A DNA stretch of 64,000 nt from Paenibacillus sp. EZ-K15 (GTDB lineage: Bacteria; Bacillota; Bacilli; Paenibacillales; Paenibacillaceae), in assembly GCF_002573715.1 (NCBI RefSeq), contig NZ_PDHM01000016.1:537649-601648 (forward strand). Direction: 5' to 3'. Positions within the stretch are counted from its first letter, which is position 1, and each line of letters opens with the position of its first letter. This document shows, one piece after another, positions 1 through 8,206 of the stretch. The translations under genes and the position numbers were made by a program. A model generated the notes under the pieces. The model had not been told where the DNA came from, ran no database searches, and saw only the letters and a list, made by a program, of their open reading frames with translations.

Positions 1-2
1 AA

Positions 3-206
3 CATTTATATGACCCACAAAATCCTATGATCGATCGGATCGGAATGCAGGGGAACGCCATGACGGTGGCTGTTTGCACGGATAATGAACAGATTCAGGA
101 GGATATCAAGCTGTTCAACGAGGCATTGAGCGATAACGGTGAGATGATTGGAGAACGTCTGCGCACTTTAACGAGAATGCTAGAAGAATTGGGTTATGTA
201 CGATGA
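3..206 (+). CDS. C-terminal end of an unidentified protein (partial)
   Basis: This reading frame is open from the window edge to a TGA at 204-206 and gives about 67 residues, ending in LEELGYVR. The start lies outside the window. The visible part is rich in charged and helix-forming residues, with a run such as EDIKLFNEAL followed by ERLRTLTRMLEELG, so an alpha-helical C-terminus is likely. I do not recognise the family. It lies 73 bp upstream of the ATPase/VWA gene on the same strand with no obvious terminator between, so the two may form one operon and the protein may be a partner of the ATPase. That link is inference only. Confidence 0.6.
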   Translation, partial: HLYDPQNPMIDRIGMQGNAMTVAVCTDNEQIQEDIKLFNEALSDNGEMIGERLRTLTRMLEELGYVR

Positions 207-279
207 GAAAGTCGCCGAACGGGGAGTTACGAGGCTTTTCCTGCGTTCAGTGTTAACGAGAGTTTGGAGGTGAGCAGTC

Positions 280-2499
280 ATGAAAGACCAGAATGACAAT
301 GAATCTAACGTGCTGTCTCCTGGGAGAGCATTAACTGAGGAAGAAAAGAGCCTTGTCTGGAAAAAACCATTAACGCATAAAGTAAGCGAGGAAGAACGGC
401 GAATCACGAATGAAATCAAGCGTAATTGGCATCGCGGCGAGATGAAAATCGCCAATATTCTATTGGAGGGAGATGCCGGCTCCGGAAAAACGCAGCTCGC
501 CAAGGCGTTGTCCGCAAACTTCAGGTTACCCTATACTAAAGTAACTTGTTTTGCCGATATGGATAAATCGGATATTCTCGGAGCCATTTTGCCGGTTATT
601 TCATCTGATCGAATGAAGCAGTTGGAAGCTGCGGACCAAGCGGCCTTGAGAGCATTATACGAAAGCGACGGCTTTCGAAGCTCGACGGAGATTTTAATGG
701 AGGCGCTGGGGATTACGCAAGAGATGGCTTCCGCAAAGATGAAGCAATTATTGAAGCTGGCCGCGAATAACGCTCAGGATGGAGCTGTAGAGTATCGATT
801 TTACGCTTCCGAGATCGTCAGAGCTTTTCAAAAGGGCTATCTGCTGGAAATACAGGAACCGAACGTGATTCGGGACGCTGGCGTATTGATGGCATTGAAT
901 TCCGCATTGGAGCCGAGCGGCAGTCTTAATCTCCCAACGGAGATCGTGCACCGGCATCCGGATTCCATAGCGGTGATCACGGCAAACCGCAGTTATGCGG
1001 GATCGAGGCCGCTTAACGAGGCATTGCGTGACCGGGTTCAGCATACGGAGAAGATGGACCTGCCGACCAAAGAGATCATGATGGAGCGGGCAATGGCCAA
1101 AACCGGTTATCGGAACGATGAAATGCTGGACGTACTGGCAAGAGTCATTATCCTATTGGATAAAACAGCCCGAGCTAATGCCATTAAAGGCGTGTCTGGC
1201 ATGCGTTCTTATTTCTATTGGGTGGATGCCGTTGCTCAAGGTGCTTCTGTGAGGGAATCCCTTTATCATAAAGTGATCTACAAGATAACAACCGATTCGG
1301 AAGAGATCAAACTGCTGGAAGATGCGCTGGAAGGCGAAGGCTTAATGGATATGTTAGAGGAAGTCCCGCTTGAAATGAATAATAAACGAAATGCAGAGGC
1401 AGTGGAGATCACGACCTGGGACAGCGATATCGACCTGGATTTTATTCCTGATGGGCAGGCTGGGGAAGAAGGTATCCGGTTAAAAAAGTCCGCTGAAAGC
1501 GAAGGCAGCACATCCTTTCCTTTGGATGAGTCAGCGGATATGGAGAGTACGGATTCGGGGGAGGACGGATCACCGCAATATCACCAGGCCAATCCCGAAC
1601 CCATGACGGAGGAGGAGAAACAGAAGGAGCGGGACTTCCGCAAAAAGCTGAATCAAGTCTCCAGATCCATCGTGTCCGATTCGATTCATCAGGCTGTTAA
1701 GCTGATCGTTCATCGTCCTGAATACGACCCGATCCAGCAGGAGGAATATTGGAGTCTGAGTAAGGGGCTTATGCCCATCGTGCGGGAAATCGCCAGACAG
1801 ACGCTGCCGCTATTGGAGCACGAGATAACCGCAGAATTTGCCAAAAACCATTACTACGGTTCTAAATTTCAGGCAGACAGTGTGGCCTACCGCGATTTCA
1901 GGTATTTTGCCAAGAAGCGTCCTCCGACGGAATCCCCTGGTCTTGTGGTCGGTTTGAGGGTGGATGAATCCGCATCGATGGCTGCTTTCGGAAGATTGGA
2001 GGCGGCCAAGCGGGCGGTCATCGCAGTCTATGAATTCTGTCAAATTTGCCATATTCCTGTTTTAATTTATGGGGATACTGCGGATGTTTCCCGTTTGGAG
2101 CAGATGGCCATCTTCGCTTATGCCGATTACAATCAACCGGATGTCCGTGATCGGTTCAGGCTAATGGGGATCCGAGCCAGAAGTAATAATCGGGATGGTA
2201 TGGCTTTAAGAATTATGGCGGAACGGTTAGCAACTTCACCGAAGCAAACCAAGCTGTTGATCAGCATCAGCGACGGGCAACCTAAAGCCATGGAAGACTA
2301 TACCGGAAGTCTGGCCATTCAGGACATGCAGCAGACTCTATCTGAATACGAAAGAAAAGGAGTCAAATTTCTGGCGGCAGCCATCGGTCAAGACAAGGAT
2401 GTCATTAGTCAGATCTATGGTGCCGAGAGGTTTTTGGATATTACCAACCTGAATGAGCTGCCAGCAAAATTGGTGCGCATTATTTCTCGGTACTTGTAA
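280..2499 (+). CDS. Fused MoxR-like AAA ATPase / VWA-domain protein
   Basis: The 739-residue protein joins two parts that are usually separate genes in MoxR/VWA or CobS/CobT-type pairs. The N-terminal half is an AAA+ ATPase with a P-loop GDAGSGKT at residues 64-71, a Walker-B-like stretch (GYLLEIQEPN), a sensor region (AVITANRSYAG) and a NEALRDR segment that fits an arginine finger. An acidic linker at about residues 370-450 follows. The C-terminal third is a von Willebrand A domain with an intact MIDAS motif DESAS at residues 562-566 and a later SDGQP loop. Such proteins usually act as metal-insertion or protein-remodelling chaperones; no substrate is evident. The start ATG has a GGAGGTG ribosome site 7 nt upstream. 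There is no signal peptide, so it is cytoplasmic. Confidence 0.85.
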   Translation: MKDQNDNESNVLSPGRALTEEEKSLVWKKPLTHKVSEEERRITNEIKRNWHRGEMKIANILLEGDAGSGKTQLAKALSANFRLPYTKVTCFADMDKSDILGAILPVISSDRMKQLEAADQAALRALYESDGFRSSTEILMEALGITQEMASAKMKQLLKLAANNAQDGAVEYRFYASEIVRAFQKGYLLEIQEPNVIRDAGVLMALNSALEPSGSLNLPTEIVHRHPDSIAVITANRSYAGSRPLNEALRDRVQHTEKMDLPTKEIMMERAMAKTGYRNDEMLDVLARVIILLDKTARANAIKGVSGMRSYFYWVDAVAQGASVRESLYHKVIYKITTDSEEIKLLEDALEGEGLMDMLEEVPLEMNNKRNAEAVEITTWDSDIDLDFIPDGQAGEEGIRLKKSAESEGSTSFPLDESADMESTDSGEDGSPQYHQANPEPMTEEEKQKERDFRKKLNQVSRSIVSDSIHQAVKLIVHRPEYDPIQQEEYWSLSKGLMPIVREIARQTLPLLEHEITAEFAKNHYYGSKFQADSVAYRDFRYFAKKRPPTESPGLVVGLRVDESASMAAFGRLEAAKRAVIAVYEFCQICHIPVLIYGDTADVSRLEQMAIFAYADYNQPDVRDRFRLMGIRARSNNRDGMALRIMAERLATSPKQTKLLISISDGQPKAMEDYTGSLAIQDMQQTLSEYERKGVKFLAAAIGQDKDVISQIYGAERFLDITNLNELPAKLVRIISRYL

Positions 2500-2521
2500 T
2501 ATAACAACACTGAACAGCTTC

Positions 2522-2556
2522 AGCCTGCGTGTCTTCATGACATGCGGGCTTGTTCT
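2522..2556 (+). terminator. Rho-independent terminator after the ATPase/VWA gene
   Basis: Twelve-base arms (AGCCTGCGTGTC and GACATGCGGGCT, with two G-U pairs) enclose a TTCAT loop and are followed by a short T-rich tail, 22 bp after the stop codon. Confidence 0.6.
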
Positions 2557-2739
2557 ATTAATATCAGTAAATACCTGAACATATCTTCTAGTTGGTACTT
2601 GGTAAACTGGACATGTGCCCCGTTCAAACATTATAGTTAAAAGAATGAAGATGGCATTTTTGGCGGATTTTTTCGGTGTCGTGAATCGATGCCCAGCTTT
2701 ACATCTTGAATATGTATACATAAGTAAGGGAGGACATGT

Positions 2740-3894
2740 ATGGAGCAACCCCGTATTTGGCCGGATCGGTTCAAGCGCTTTTTCTTGAACAATAAGTTTG
2801 TGCTTCTTTTGCTTGTTCTGTTGCTGGTTGGACTCAACGTGTTGGTTATAAGCAAGATTTCGTTTGTGCTGCATCCGCTCGCCGTGTTACTCAAGACAAT
2901 CGTTTTACCGATCATTTTATCAGGGATCCTCTATTATTTGCTGAACCCCCTGGTGGATTTGATGGAGAAAAGGAAAATCAAGCGCGGATGGTCCATCCTG
3001 ATCCTATATCTGGTTATTGCCGGTATTCTAACGATCGTGGTGCTCGCGGTCATTCCGGTGCTGCGCAACCAGATTATGGGACTGATTGACAATTTCCCGA
3101 CATATAGCGAGAAGGTTAGACAGCAGTTTGAAGATCTAACGGGCAGCGAGTTGTATAATCAGATCCAAGAAACAATGAACATTAATTCCCAAGAGTGGTG
3201 GACAACCGTCACGCAGAAAGCAACGGAAATTCTGAACCATACGTGGAGCAGAGTGGGCGGGTTCCTGGGTGCTTTTACGGAGATTGTGTTATCGATCGTG
3301 ACCGTACCTTTTGTGCTGTTTTATATGCTGAAAGATGGCAAAAAGCTCCCTCAGAAAATATTGTCTTTCCTGCCGACGAAGAGTCGTTCCGGAATTTTGC
3401 ATGTGCTTCAGGATATCAATCATCAGATCAGCTCGTTTATCCGCGGGCAGATTATTGTGAGCTTCTGTATTGGGATTCTGCTCTATATCGGTTATATGAT
3501 CATCGGTCTGGATTACGCGTTGATTCTGGCGATTATTGCATCGTTCACCAGCGTGGTGCCCTATCTGGGCCCCGCAATTGCGATTACACCTGCCCTAATT
3601 GTGGCTCTGGTTACTTCTCCGGTCATGCTGCTGAAGATGGTAGCGGTATGGACGATCGTACAATTAATCGAAGGGAAATTCATCTCACCGCAAATCATGG
3701 GCAAAACGCTTAAGATTCACCCCATTACGATTATCTTCGTCATACTGACGGCCGGTAATCTGTTCGGTGTGGTTGGCATTCTGTTAGCCGTTCCTGGCTA
3801 TGCGGTTCTCAAGGTGTGTGTATCCCATATCTTCGAATGGTTCAAGGACACATCGGGCATGTACTATCCTCCGAATAGCAACACACTGAAATAG
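2740..3894 (+). CDS. AI-2E family (UPF0118/PerM) membrane transporter
   Basis: The 384-residue integral membrane protein has the family layout: an N-terminal hydrophobic hairpin, a long helical stretch of about 60 residues outside the membrane (roughly 120-180), then several further membrane helices. The family C-terminal signatures [13 protein letters not shown] and [17 protein letters not shown], then a [17 protein letters not shown] helix, are all present. Family members have been linked to autoinducer-2 export or to Na+/H+ antiport; the substrate here cannot be told. It has its own ribosome site (AAGGGAGGAC) and stands alone between the upstream terminator and a NADAR gene 41 bp downstream. 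Confidence 0.9.
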   Translation: MEQPRIWPDRFKRFFLNNKFVLLLLVLLLVGLNVLVISKISFVLHPLAVLLKTIVLPIILSGILYYLLNPLVDLMEKRKIKRGWSILILYLVIAGILTIVVLAVIPVLRNQIMGLIDNFPTYSEKVRQQFEDLTGSELYNQIQETMNINSQEWWTTVTQKATEILNHTWSRVGGFLGAFTEIVLSIVTVPFVLFYMLKDGKKLPQKILSFLPTKSRSGILHVLQDINHQISSFIRGQIIVSFCIGILLYIGYMIIGLDYALILAIIASFTSVVPYLGPAIAITPALIVALVTSPVMLLKMVAVWTIVQLIEGKFISPQIMGKTLKIHPITIIFVILTAGNLFGVVGILLAVPGYAVLKVCVSHIFEWFKDTSGMYYPPNSNTLK

Positions 3895-3935
3895 TCTTTT
3901 GGACTGTCTCATCAATAGAATCAGGAGGTGTTCAC

Positions 3936-4502
3936 TTGATATACAGCATCCAAGATTTACAAAAGACCTATCTGGCCGGGGGGAAACGGAAGTTTCTGTT
4001 TTTCTGGGGTCATACGCCTCCAGCCGACGGCAGCGTCAATAACAGCTGCTTCAGTCAGTGGTGGAAATGCACCTTTGTAATAGATGGCGTATCTTATAAC
4101 TGTACTGAGCAATATATGATGGCAGAAAAAGCACGGCTGTTTGGCGATCATAAGATGCTGGAAGCGATTATGAAGGCTAAACATCCCAAAGAGATGAAAG
4201 CATTCGGTCGTGCTGTCCAATCCTTTGATAACGAGGTTTGGGAGCGCCATTGCTATGACATTGTGAAGCGCGGGAATTTGGCTAAGTTCGAGCAGAACCC
4301 GGAATTAAGGTTGTATATAAGCACAACGAAAAATCGGATTTTGGTCGAAGCAAGTCCTGTTGATCGGATATGGGGAATCGGCTTGGCGAAGGATGATCCG
4401 AACGCTGACAATCCCATGAAATGGCGTGGAACGAATCTGCTTGGTTTTGCACTGACAGAAGTTCGTGATCGATTACAAGAACAAGGAAGTCATACGGACT
4501 GA
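3936..4502 (+). CDS. NADAR family protein (YbiA-like)
   Basis: The 188-residue protein matches the NADAR (DUF1768) fold. It shows FLFFWGHTP near the N-terminus, CTEQYMMAEKA in the middle and IWGIGLAKDDP with WRGTNLLG at the end. E. coli YbiA and plant homologues hydrolyse the N-glycosidic bond of early riboflavin intermediates, and other members act on ADP-ribose-like molecules; which reaction applies here is unknown. Translation starts at TTG, because an AGGAGGTG ribosome site lies 5 nt upstream and no ATG or GTG fits. It follows the AI-2E transporter by 41 bp and could be co-transcribed with it. Confidence 0.85.
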   Translation: MIYSIQDLQKTYLAGGKRKFLFFWGHTPPADGSVNNSCFSQWWKCTFVIDGVSYNCTEQYMMAEKARLFGDHKMLEAIMKAKHPKEMKAFGRAVQSFDNEVWERHCYDIVKRGNLAKFEQNPELRLYISTTKNRILVEASPVDRIWGIGLAKDDPNADNPMKWRGTNLLGFALTEVRDRLQEQGSHTD

Positions 4503-4557
4503 TTCATGAAGGATGTAATCTTTGAAGGCCCATGCTTCACTCTGAAACGTCGATTCA

Positions 4558-4586
4558 TTGCAAAAAAGAATCCGAATTAATATAAT
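4558..4586 (+). promoter_or_regulatory. Sigma-A-type promoter of the Rrf2 gene
   Basis: TTGCAA at 4558-4563 and a perfect TATAAT at 4581-4586 are separated by 17 bp. Transcription should start near 4593, leaving only about 9 nt before the in-frame ATG at 4602 but about 39 nt before the codon that follows the strong ribosome site. Confidence 0.75.
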
Positions 4587-4601
4587 GGATATCACAGGTC
4601 C

Positions 4602-5117
4602 ATGTCATTCGAATTAAAGGAGGAAACCGTCATACAGTTTTCCAAAAGCGTTGATTATGCTCTACACGCCTTAATCCATTTGGCTCATTCGGAGCGTGAC
4701 CAGAACATCGGAATCAAGGAGTTATCTGCGACGCTGGGCGTTTCGGAAAGCTACTTATCCAAAATCATGTCCAAGTTGAGACAGGATGGAATCGTGCGAG
4801 CAGTGCCGGGAGTGAACGGAGGCTACGAGCTGGCAAAGACCGCCGAGCAGATTACATTCCTTGAAGTGATACAGGTAATTGAAGGAAGACAGCAGTTGTT
4901 TGAATGCTCCAATCTCAATTCGCAGCAGCATCGTTTGCTAGCCGATGAGAAGGCTGCCGAGATGCACAAGGATAATCCCCGTGAGTGCGTATGCCTGGTC
5001 AAACAGGTGATGGACGGCGCCGAACGGCAATTGTATCAATATTTGGAGGAGCAAACGATCCAGTCGGTATTGGATGCGGCATCGAAGCGTGGCAGCTGTG
5101 ATGAAAACAAGAAGTGA
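4602..5117 (+). CDS. Rrf2 family transcriptional regulator
   Basis: The protein begins its conserved part at QFSKSVDYALHALIHLAH, the first helix of Rrf2 winged-helix regulators, followed by the recognition region LGVSESYLSKIMSKLRQDGIV and the wing GVNGGYELAK. It has three cysteines in the distal half (one in FECSN and a C-x-C in RECVCLVK). Rrf2 proteins such as IscR and NsrR use cysteines to bind an iron-sulfur cluster, but the spacing here differs from those. The coordinates use the only upstream ATG, at 4602, which has no ribosome site. A strong AAAGGAGG at 4616-4623 lies 8 nt before an in-frame AUA at 4632, exactly where the family N-terminus begins, so the true start may be AUA 4632 (161 residues). 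Confidence 0.85.
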   Translation: MSFELKEETVIQFSKSVDYALHALIHLAHSERDQNIGIKELSATLGVSESYLSKIMSKLRQDGIVRAVPGVNGGYELAKTAEQITFLEVIQVIEGRQQLFECSNLNSQQHRLLADEKAAEMHKDNPRECVCLVKQVMDGAERQLYQYLEEQTIQSVLDAASKRGSCDENKK

Positions 5118-5137
5118 TTGAGCTTCTTGTTTTTTTT
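5106..5137 (+). terminator. Terminator overlapping the Rrf2 stop codon
   Basis: Perfect 9-bp arms AACAAGAAG (5106-5114) and CTTCTTGTT (5123-5131) are followed by a run of T. The left arm lies inside the last codons of the Rrf2 gene. Confidence 0.85.
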
Positions 5138-5157
5138 AATATGGATAAGCTGAAAGT

Positions 5158-6204
5158 TTGGGAGGGATCGTAATCGATAAACTCTTGGAGAAATTAAGCG
5201 GGTTTGGAGAAAGAGAACGTTGGCTTTTACTTCGTCAGTTGCTGAATACAGCGATACACGATTCAACGAATGGTGAGCATGAAGATAGAGTGTTCGGTCA
5301 GAGATTGTATAATCTGTTGGAAAAGCATATAGGAACCGTTGACAACCAGCGGCAGCAGGAAGAGGAGCTTCAAACTCACGTCCATATTGTGTTCAGTCTC
5401 TCTGAAGCCGGCTCATTAAAAGTTGTGCTCAGTCAACTTGGAAAACGGGAGGAATCTCGGGTAGTCGCATTTAATGATTGGTTTTCAGTCGGTCCCATCA
5501 CGGAATTGAGCACAAAGGAAGGGCAGCTCCGGAGGCGAATTTGGTTGATGGAACATGACAGGGATTCATATTATTTAGACAGTATAAACAAGGAACACCA
5601 AATCGAGCGCATGATAGATACGCTAAAGAATATACCGGAGAACAAAACCGTTGTGATATGGTGTGGGGATAACGCCCATGATCAAACGGGACTTCGATTT
5701 GCAATGTATCTGCTGAGGGAGCGGGAACGTCCAGTCCATGTGGTCAATGTGACGCAAATTCTCAAAGATACGGGGCAGGATGATGCTCCATTATCTCAGG
5801 CATTGGTCGAACGAGATAAATACATAGATATTGTCAGAAATTACGGTGAGGGGATCCCTCTGAATTCTGATCTAAGGCAGCGATATGAATCAGAATGGTT
5901 GGAGCTGGCAGGACAGGATTATGTGCTTCGACTCTGGGAAGAGGGAAAAGTGATGGGCTGCCAAGAGGATAAACTGGACGAGGTTATTGTTAAATCGGTC
6001 ATGGAGCTGCTAGATAAACAGAATCCTGGTGATATGGTTAGTGCTGGAGAAGTCGTGACTAAAATATTGGAAATCTCAAAGCAACATATAAGTTACTCCT
6101 TCATCATCTACAGAATCTGGTGTTTAGTCAGTGAGGGTGTCCTGATGTTCAAAGGCCAACCGGGCTTCCCTCATCAATTCTCGATAGGATTATCGCATGT
6201 TTAA
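5158..6204 (+). CDS. DUF1835 domain-containing protein
   Basis: The product of up to 348 residues carries a DUF1835 domain starting at HVHIVFSLSEAGSLK (about residue 76), with the typical VVAFNDWFSVGPI and VVIWCGDNAHDQTGLRF stretches. A C-terminal DUF3658-like region follows (about 250-340). The function of these domains is unknown; they are common in Bacillales. No membrane segment or signal peptide is visible. The listed start is TTG 5158, but that codon has no ribosome site. A GGGAGGG at 5160-5166 sits 6 nt before an in-frame AUC at 5173, giving an N-terminus IDKLLEKLSGFG that looks like a natural protein start. The AUC start is inference. Confidence 0.75.
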   Translation: MGGIVIDKLLEKLSGFGERERWLLLRQLLNTAIHDSTNGEHEDRVFGQRLYNLLEKHIGTVDNQRQQEEELQTHVHIVFSLSEAGSLKVVLSQLGKREESRVVAFNDWFSVGPITELSTKEGQLRRRIWLMEHDRDSYYLDSINKEHQIERMIDTLKNIPENKTVVIWCGDNAHDQTGLRFAMYLLRERERPVHVVNVTQILKDTGQDDAPLSQALVERDKYIDIVRNYGEGIPLNSDLRQRYESEWLELAGQDYVLRLWEEGKVMGCQEDKLDEVIVKSVMELLDKQNPGDMVSAGEVVTKILEISKQHISYSFIIYRIWCLVSEGVLMFKGQPGFPHQFSIGLSHV

Positions 6205-6206
6205 GA

Positions 6207-6230
6207 AGTCGCCATTGGCGGCTTTTTTTG
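6207..6230 (+). terminator. Terminator after the DUF1835 gene
   Basis: Arms AGTCGCC and GGCGGCT (one G-U pair) with an ATTG loop are followed by seven T, directly after the stop codon at 6204. Confidence 0.8.
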
Positions 6231-6335
6231 TTTTGATTTTGTTTCATCACGATTTTCTATTGACCGAATGTTCAGTCTTAAATTATATTAGAATCATAAT
6301 CTGGATAATCATTCATTGGAGAGGGGAGTTTTCAA

Positions 6336-7091
6336 ATGGATTTAGCTTATCAAACTCAAGGCATTGGGACACCTGTTGTGTTGGTACACAGTCCAGGTGT
6401 AGACTCAAGAGAATGGAGGTATATTTCCCCGCATTTAGCTCGGAGCCATCAAGTCATCACGTATGATGGTCGGGGAACGGGAAAATCTCCAGCGCCGCAA
6501 AAACCAACCAGCTTGGTTGAAGACCTGCGAGCATTGCTTGATCATCTGGAAATTGACAGCGCTTCGCTTGTCGGTCATTCCATGGGAGGGCAGGCAGTTA
6601 CGGATTTTGCCTTGACTTACCCTTCCAGGGTTGACCATTTAGTATTAATCGCACCATCGCTAACCGGATTCGAGTACTCCCAGCCATTCATCGATTGGAT
6701 GGCCCAAGTAAATGCATGCGCACCTGATGTTAACCGTCTGGTTGAACAATCGTTGAGCGGGCCGAATTATCGTGTGACGATGTCCAGCGTTGAACGGGAT
6801 TTTTTGCGCGAGATGCACACGCTGTATATGACCAGAGTGTTTAGTGAGTGGAAGAGCTTTGAGGTTGTATGGCCGATGCCGCCAGCGATCGAGCGGTTGG
6901 AGGAGCTTGTTGCAAGGACGCTGTTTATTCAGGGGACGGTCGAATGGGAGGATATGCAGCGAATTGCGGAACAGTTCAAGCGTGTCCAAGACATCCGTTT
7001 CGAGGTAATCGAGGGGGCTGACCATATGATCACACTGACACATGCAGAAGAACTTGCTGGTTTGATTCTTAGATTTTTAAAAGATTCCTAA
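6336..7091 (+). CDS. Alpha/beta hydrolase
   Basis: The 251-residue protein has a complete alpha/beta-hydrolase core. LVHSPGVDS supplies the oxyanion loop, GHSMGG holds the nucleophile Ser82, and GADHM near the end holds the catalytic His230. The length and the short cap region after the nucleophile resemble esterases, epoxide-hydrolase-like and C-C hydrolase families; the substrate cannot be read from sequence. There is no signal peptide. A GGAGAGGGGAG ribosome site precedes the ATG. The gene lies between terminators and appears to be transcribed alone or together with the kinase that follows about 100 bp later. Confidence 0.85.
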   Translation: MDLAYQTQGIGTPVVLVHSPGVDSREWRYISPHLARSHQVITYDGRGTGKSPAPQKPTSLVEDLRALLDHLEIDSASLVGHSMGGQAVTDFALTYPSRVDHLVLIAPSLTGFEYSQPFIDWMAQVNACAPDVNRLVEQSLSGPNYRVTMSSVERDFLREMHTLYMTRVFSEWKSFEVVWPMPPAIERLEELVARTLFIQGTVEWEDMQRIAEQFKRVQDIRFEVIEGADHMITLTHAEELAGLILRFLKDS

Positions 7092-7190
7092 TCTTCAAAA
7101 GGGTAATGGTATTCAGCGTGGTAATGCTGAGTATCAGCATGTGTTCGCGATATGGACATGATGGATTTATGCAATGTGGGGGAAATCACA

Positions 7191-8045
7191 ATGAATGAGC
7201 AGTTGCTTGGACGTAAGCTGGAGCTTGTAAAAGCTGAAATAGGAGAAATGACTTATCAAACCATTGAAGTAATCAACACGGGATGCGAGAAAGATGTTGT
7301 CATCTTAGACAAAACAAACGTGATCTCTTTCTATCGTGATGGATTTCATTTCGACACTTATCATGCAAGACAGGAACTGATTCGCAGATTAGGAAAGCAC
7401 GCGGAGGTAGTCTTGCCAGAAAGCTTATATGTATCTCATACTGAGGATTTTGTGATAGAGAGATATGTGCCTGGGTATTGGCTGACACCGCAATATGTTG
7501 AGGGGAATTTAGAGAATGCAAGACAAATCGGAAGGTCGGTAGGAAGATTTTTAAGGGAACTTCATTCGGTATCAAAACAAGGTTTGAACTTGCATACCCG
7601 CTTTGAACAGGATGTTCGTAACGACATGGAGCAAGGGCTCCCACTGTTGGAAACCAAACTTTCCAGAGTCGAGATGAATCAGGTTATGGAATTCCTTAAT
7701 ATGTATTATGAAATTTCCGCATCGTCTCCGACGTGCGTTGTGCATGGGGATTTTCATTATGATAATGTGCTTTGGGATGAGCAGGCCGGTCGCCTGGGGG
7801 TTATCGATTTCAGCGAAGGAGGGATCGAGGACCCCGCCTTGGACTTTATGTATATGTGTTATTATCCCGAGGAATTCCGTCGAGAGGTATTTGAGGAATA
7901 CGGTTCGATAGAGAGAAATTTATACGAAAGAAGCAAAGTATATAACAGGATTTATGGATTATATGATATGGTTGAAACTCTCCAGAATAGTCCTCGCAAG
8001 TCGGATTTTCAAAAAGGGTATAGTAGATTTTTTGATAGAGAATAA
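7191..8045 (+). CDS. Aminoglycoside-phosphotransferase-like (APH) kinase
   Basis: The 284-residue protein belongs to the APH/choline-kinase fold. It has the catalytic loop VVHGDFHYDNVLWD and the metal-binding GVIDFSEGGIEDPALDF motif in the second half. The N-lobe is short and includes FVIERYVPGYWL. Members phosphorylate aminoglycosides, macrolides, sugars or small metabolites, and the sequence does not say which, so resistance should not be assumed. I chose the ATG at 7191 because GTGGGGGAAA ends 5 nt before it; an ATG at 7152 would add 13 residues without a ribosome site. A terminator follows the stop. Confidence 0.8.
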   Translation: MNEQLLGRKLELVKAEIGEMTYQTIEVINTGCEKDVVILDKTNVISFYRDGFHFDTYHARQELIRRLGKHAEVVLPESLYVSHTEDFVIERYVPGYWLTPQYVEGNLENARQIGRSVGRFLRELHSVSKQGLNLHTRFEQDVRNDMEQGLPLLETKLSRVEMNQVMEFLNMYYEISASSPTCVVHGDFHYDNVLWDEQAGRLGVIDFSEGGIEDPALDFMYMCYYPEEFRREVFEEYGSIERNLYERSKVYNRIYGLYDMVETLQNSPRKSDFQKGYSRFFDRE

Positions 8046-8054
8046 CATATGCGC

Positions 8055-8082
8055 AAAAAGCCGCATAACTGCGGCTTTTTTG
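8055..8082 (+). terminator. Terminator between the kinase and the DJ-1 operon
   Basis: AAAAGCCGC and GCGGCTTTT arms with a short ATAACT loop. The flanking A and T runs let it work in both directions, and it may also end the leftward DJ-1 operon about 130 bp away. Confidence 0.8.
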
Positions 8083-8206
8083 ATGATTTCATGCAATTTC
8101 TTAATGCTAGTAAATGAAACATCATCTATTTATTGCGACTTGCTATTGATTAATAAATGGCAAGTGGGGGCAACGAGGTTCCAAGCTCCCCGAATGCCTC
8201 GATTCC

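Noticed and set aside
180..503. Minus-strand frame of 107 codons overlapping the ATPase/VWA start
   Set aside because: It is an antisense shadow of the ATPase gene, without a ribosome site or motifs.
6197..6466. 89-codon frame between the DUF1835 and hydrolase genes
   Set aside because: It starts in the DUF1835 stop, runs through a terminator and overlaps the true hydrolase in another frame.
7191..8045. Aminoglycoside resistance by the APH-like kinase
   Set aside because: The APH fold is shared by many metabolic kinases and no resistance subtype is recognisable.
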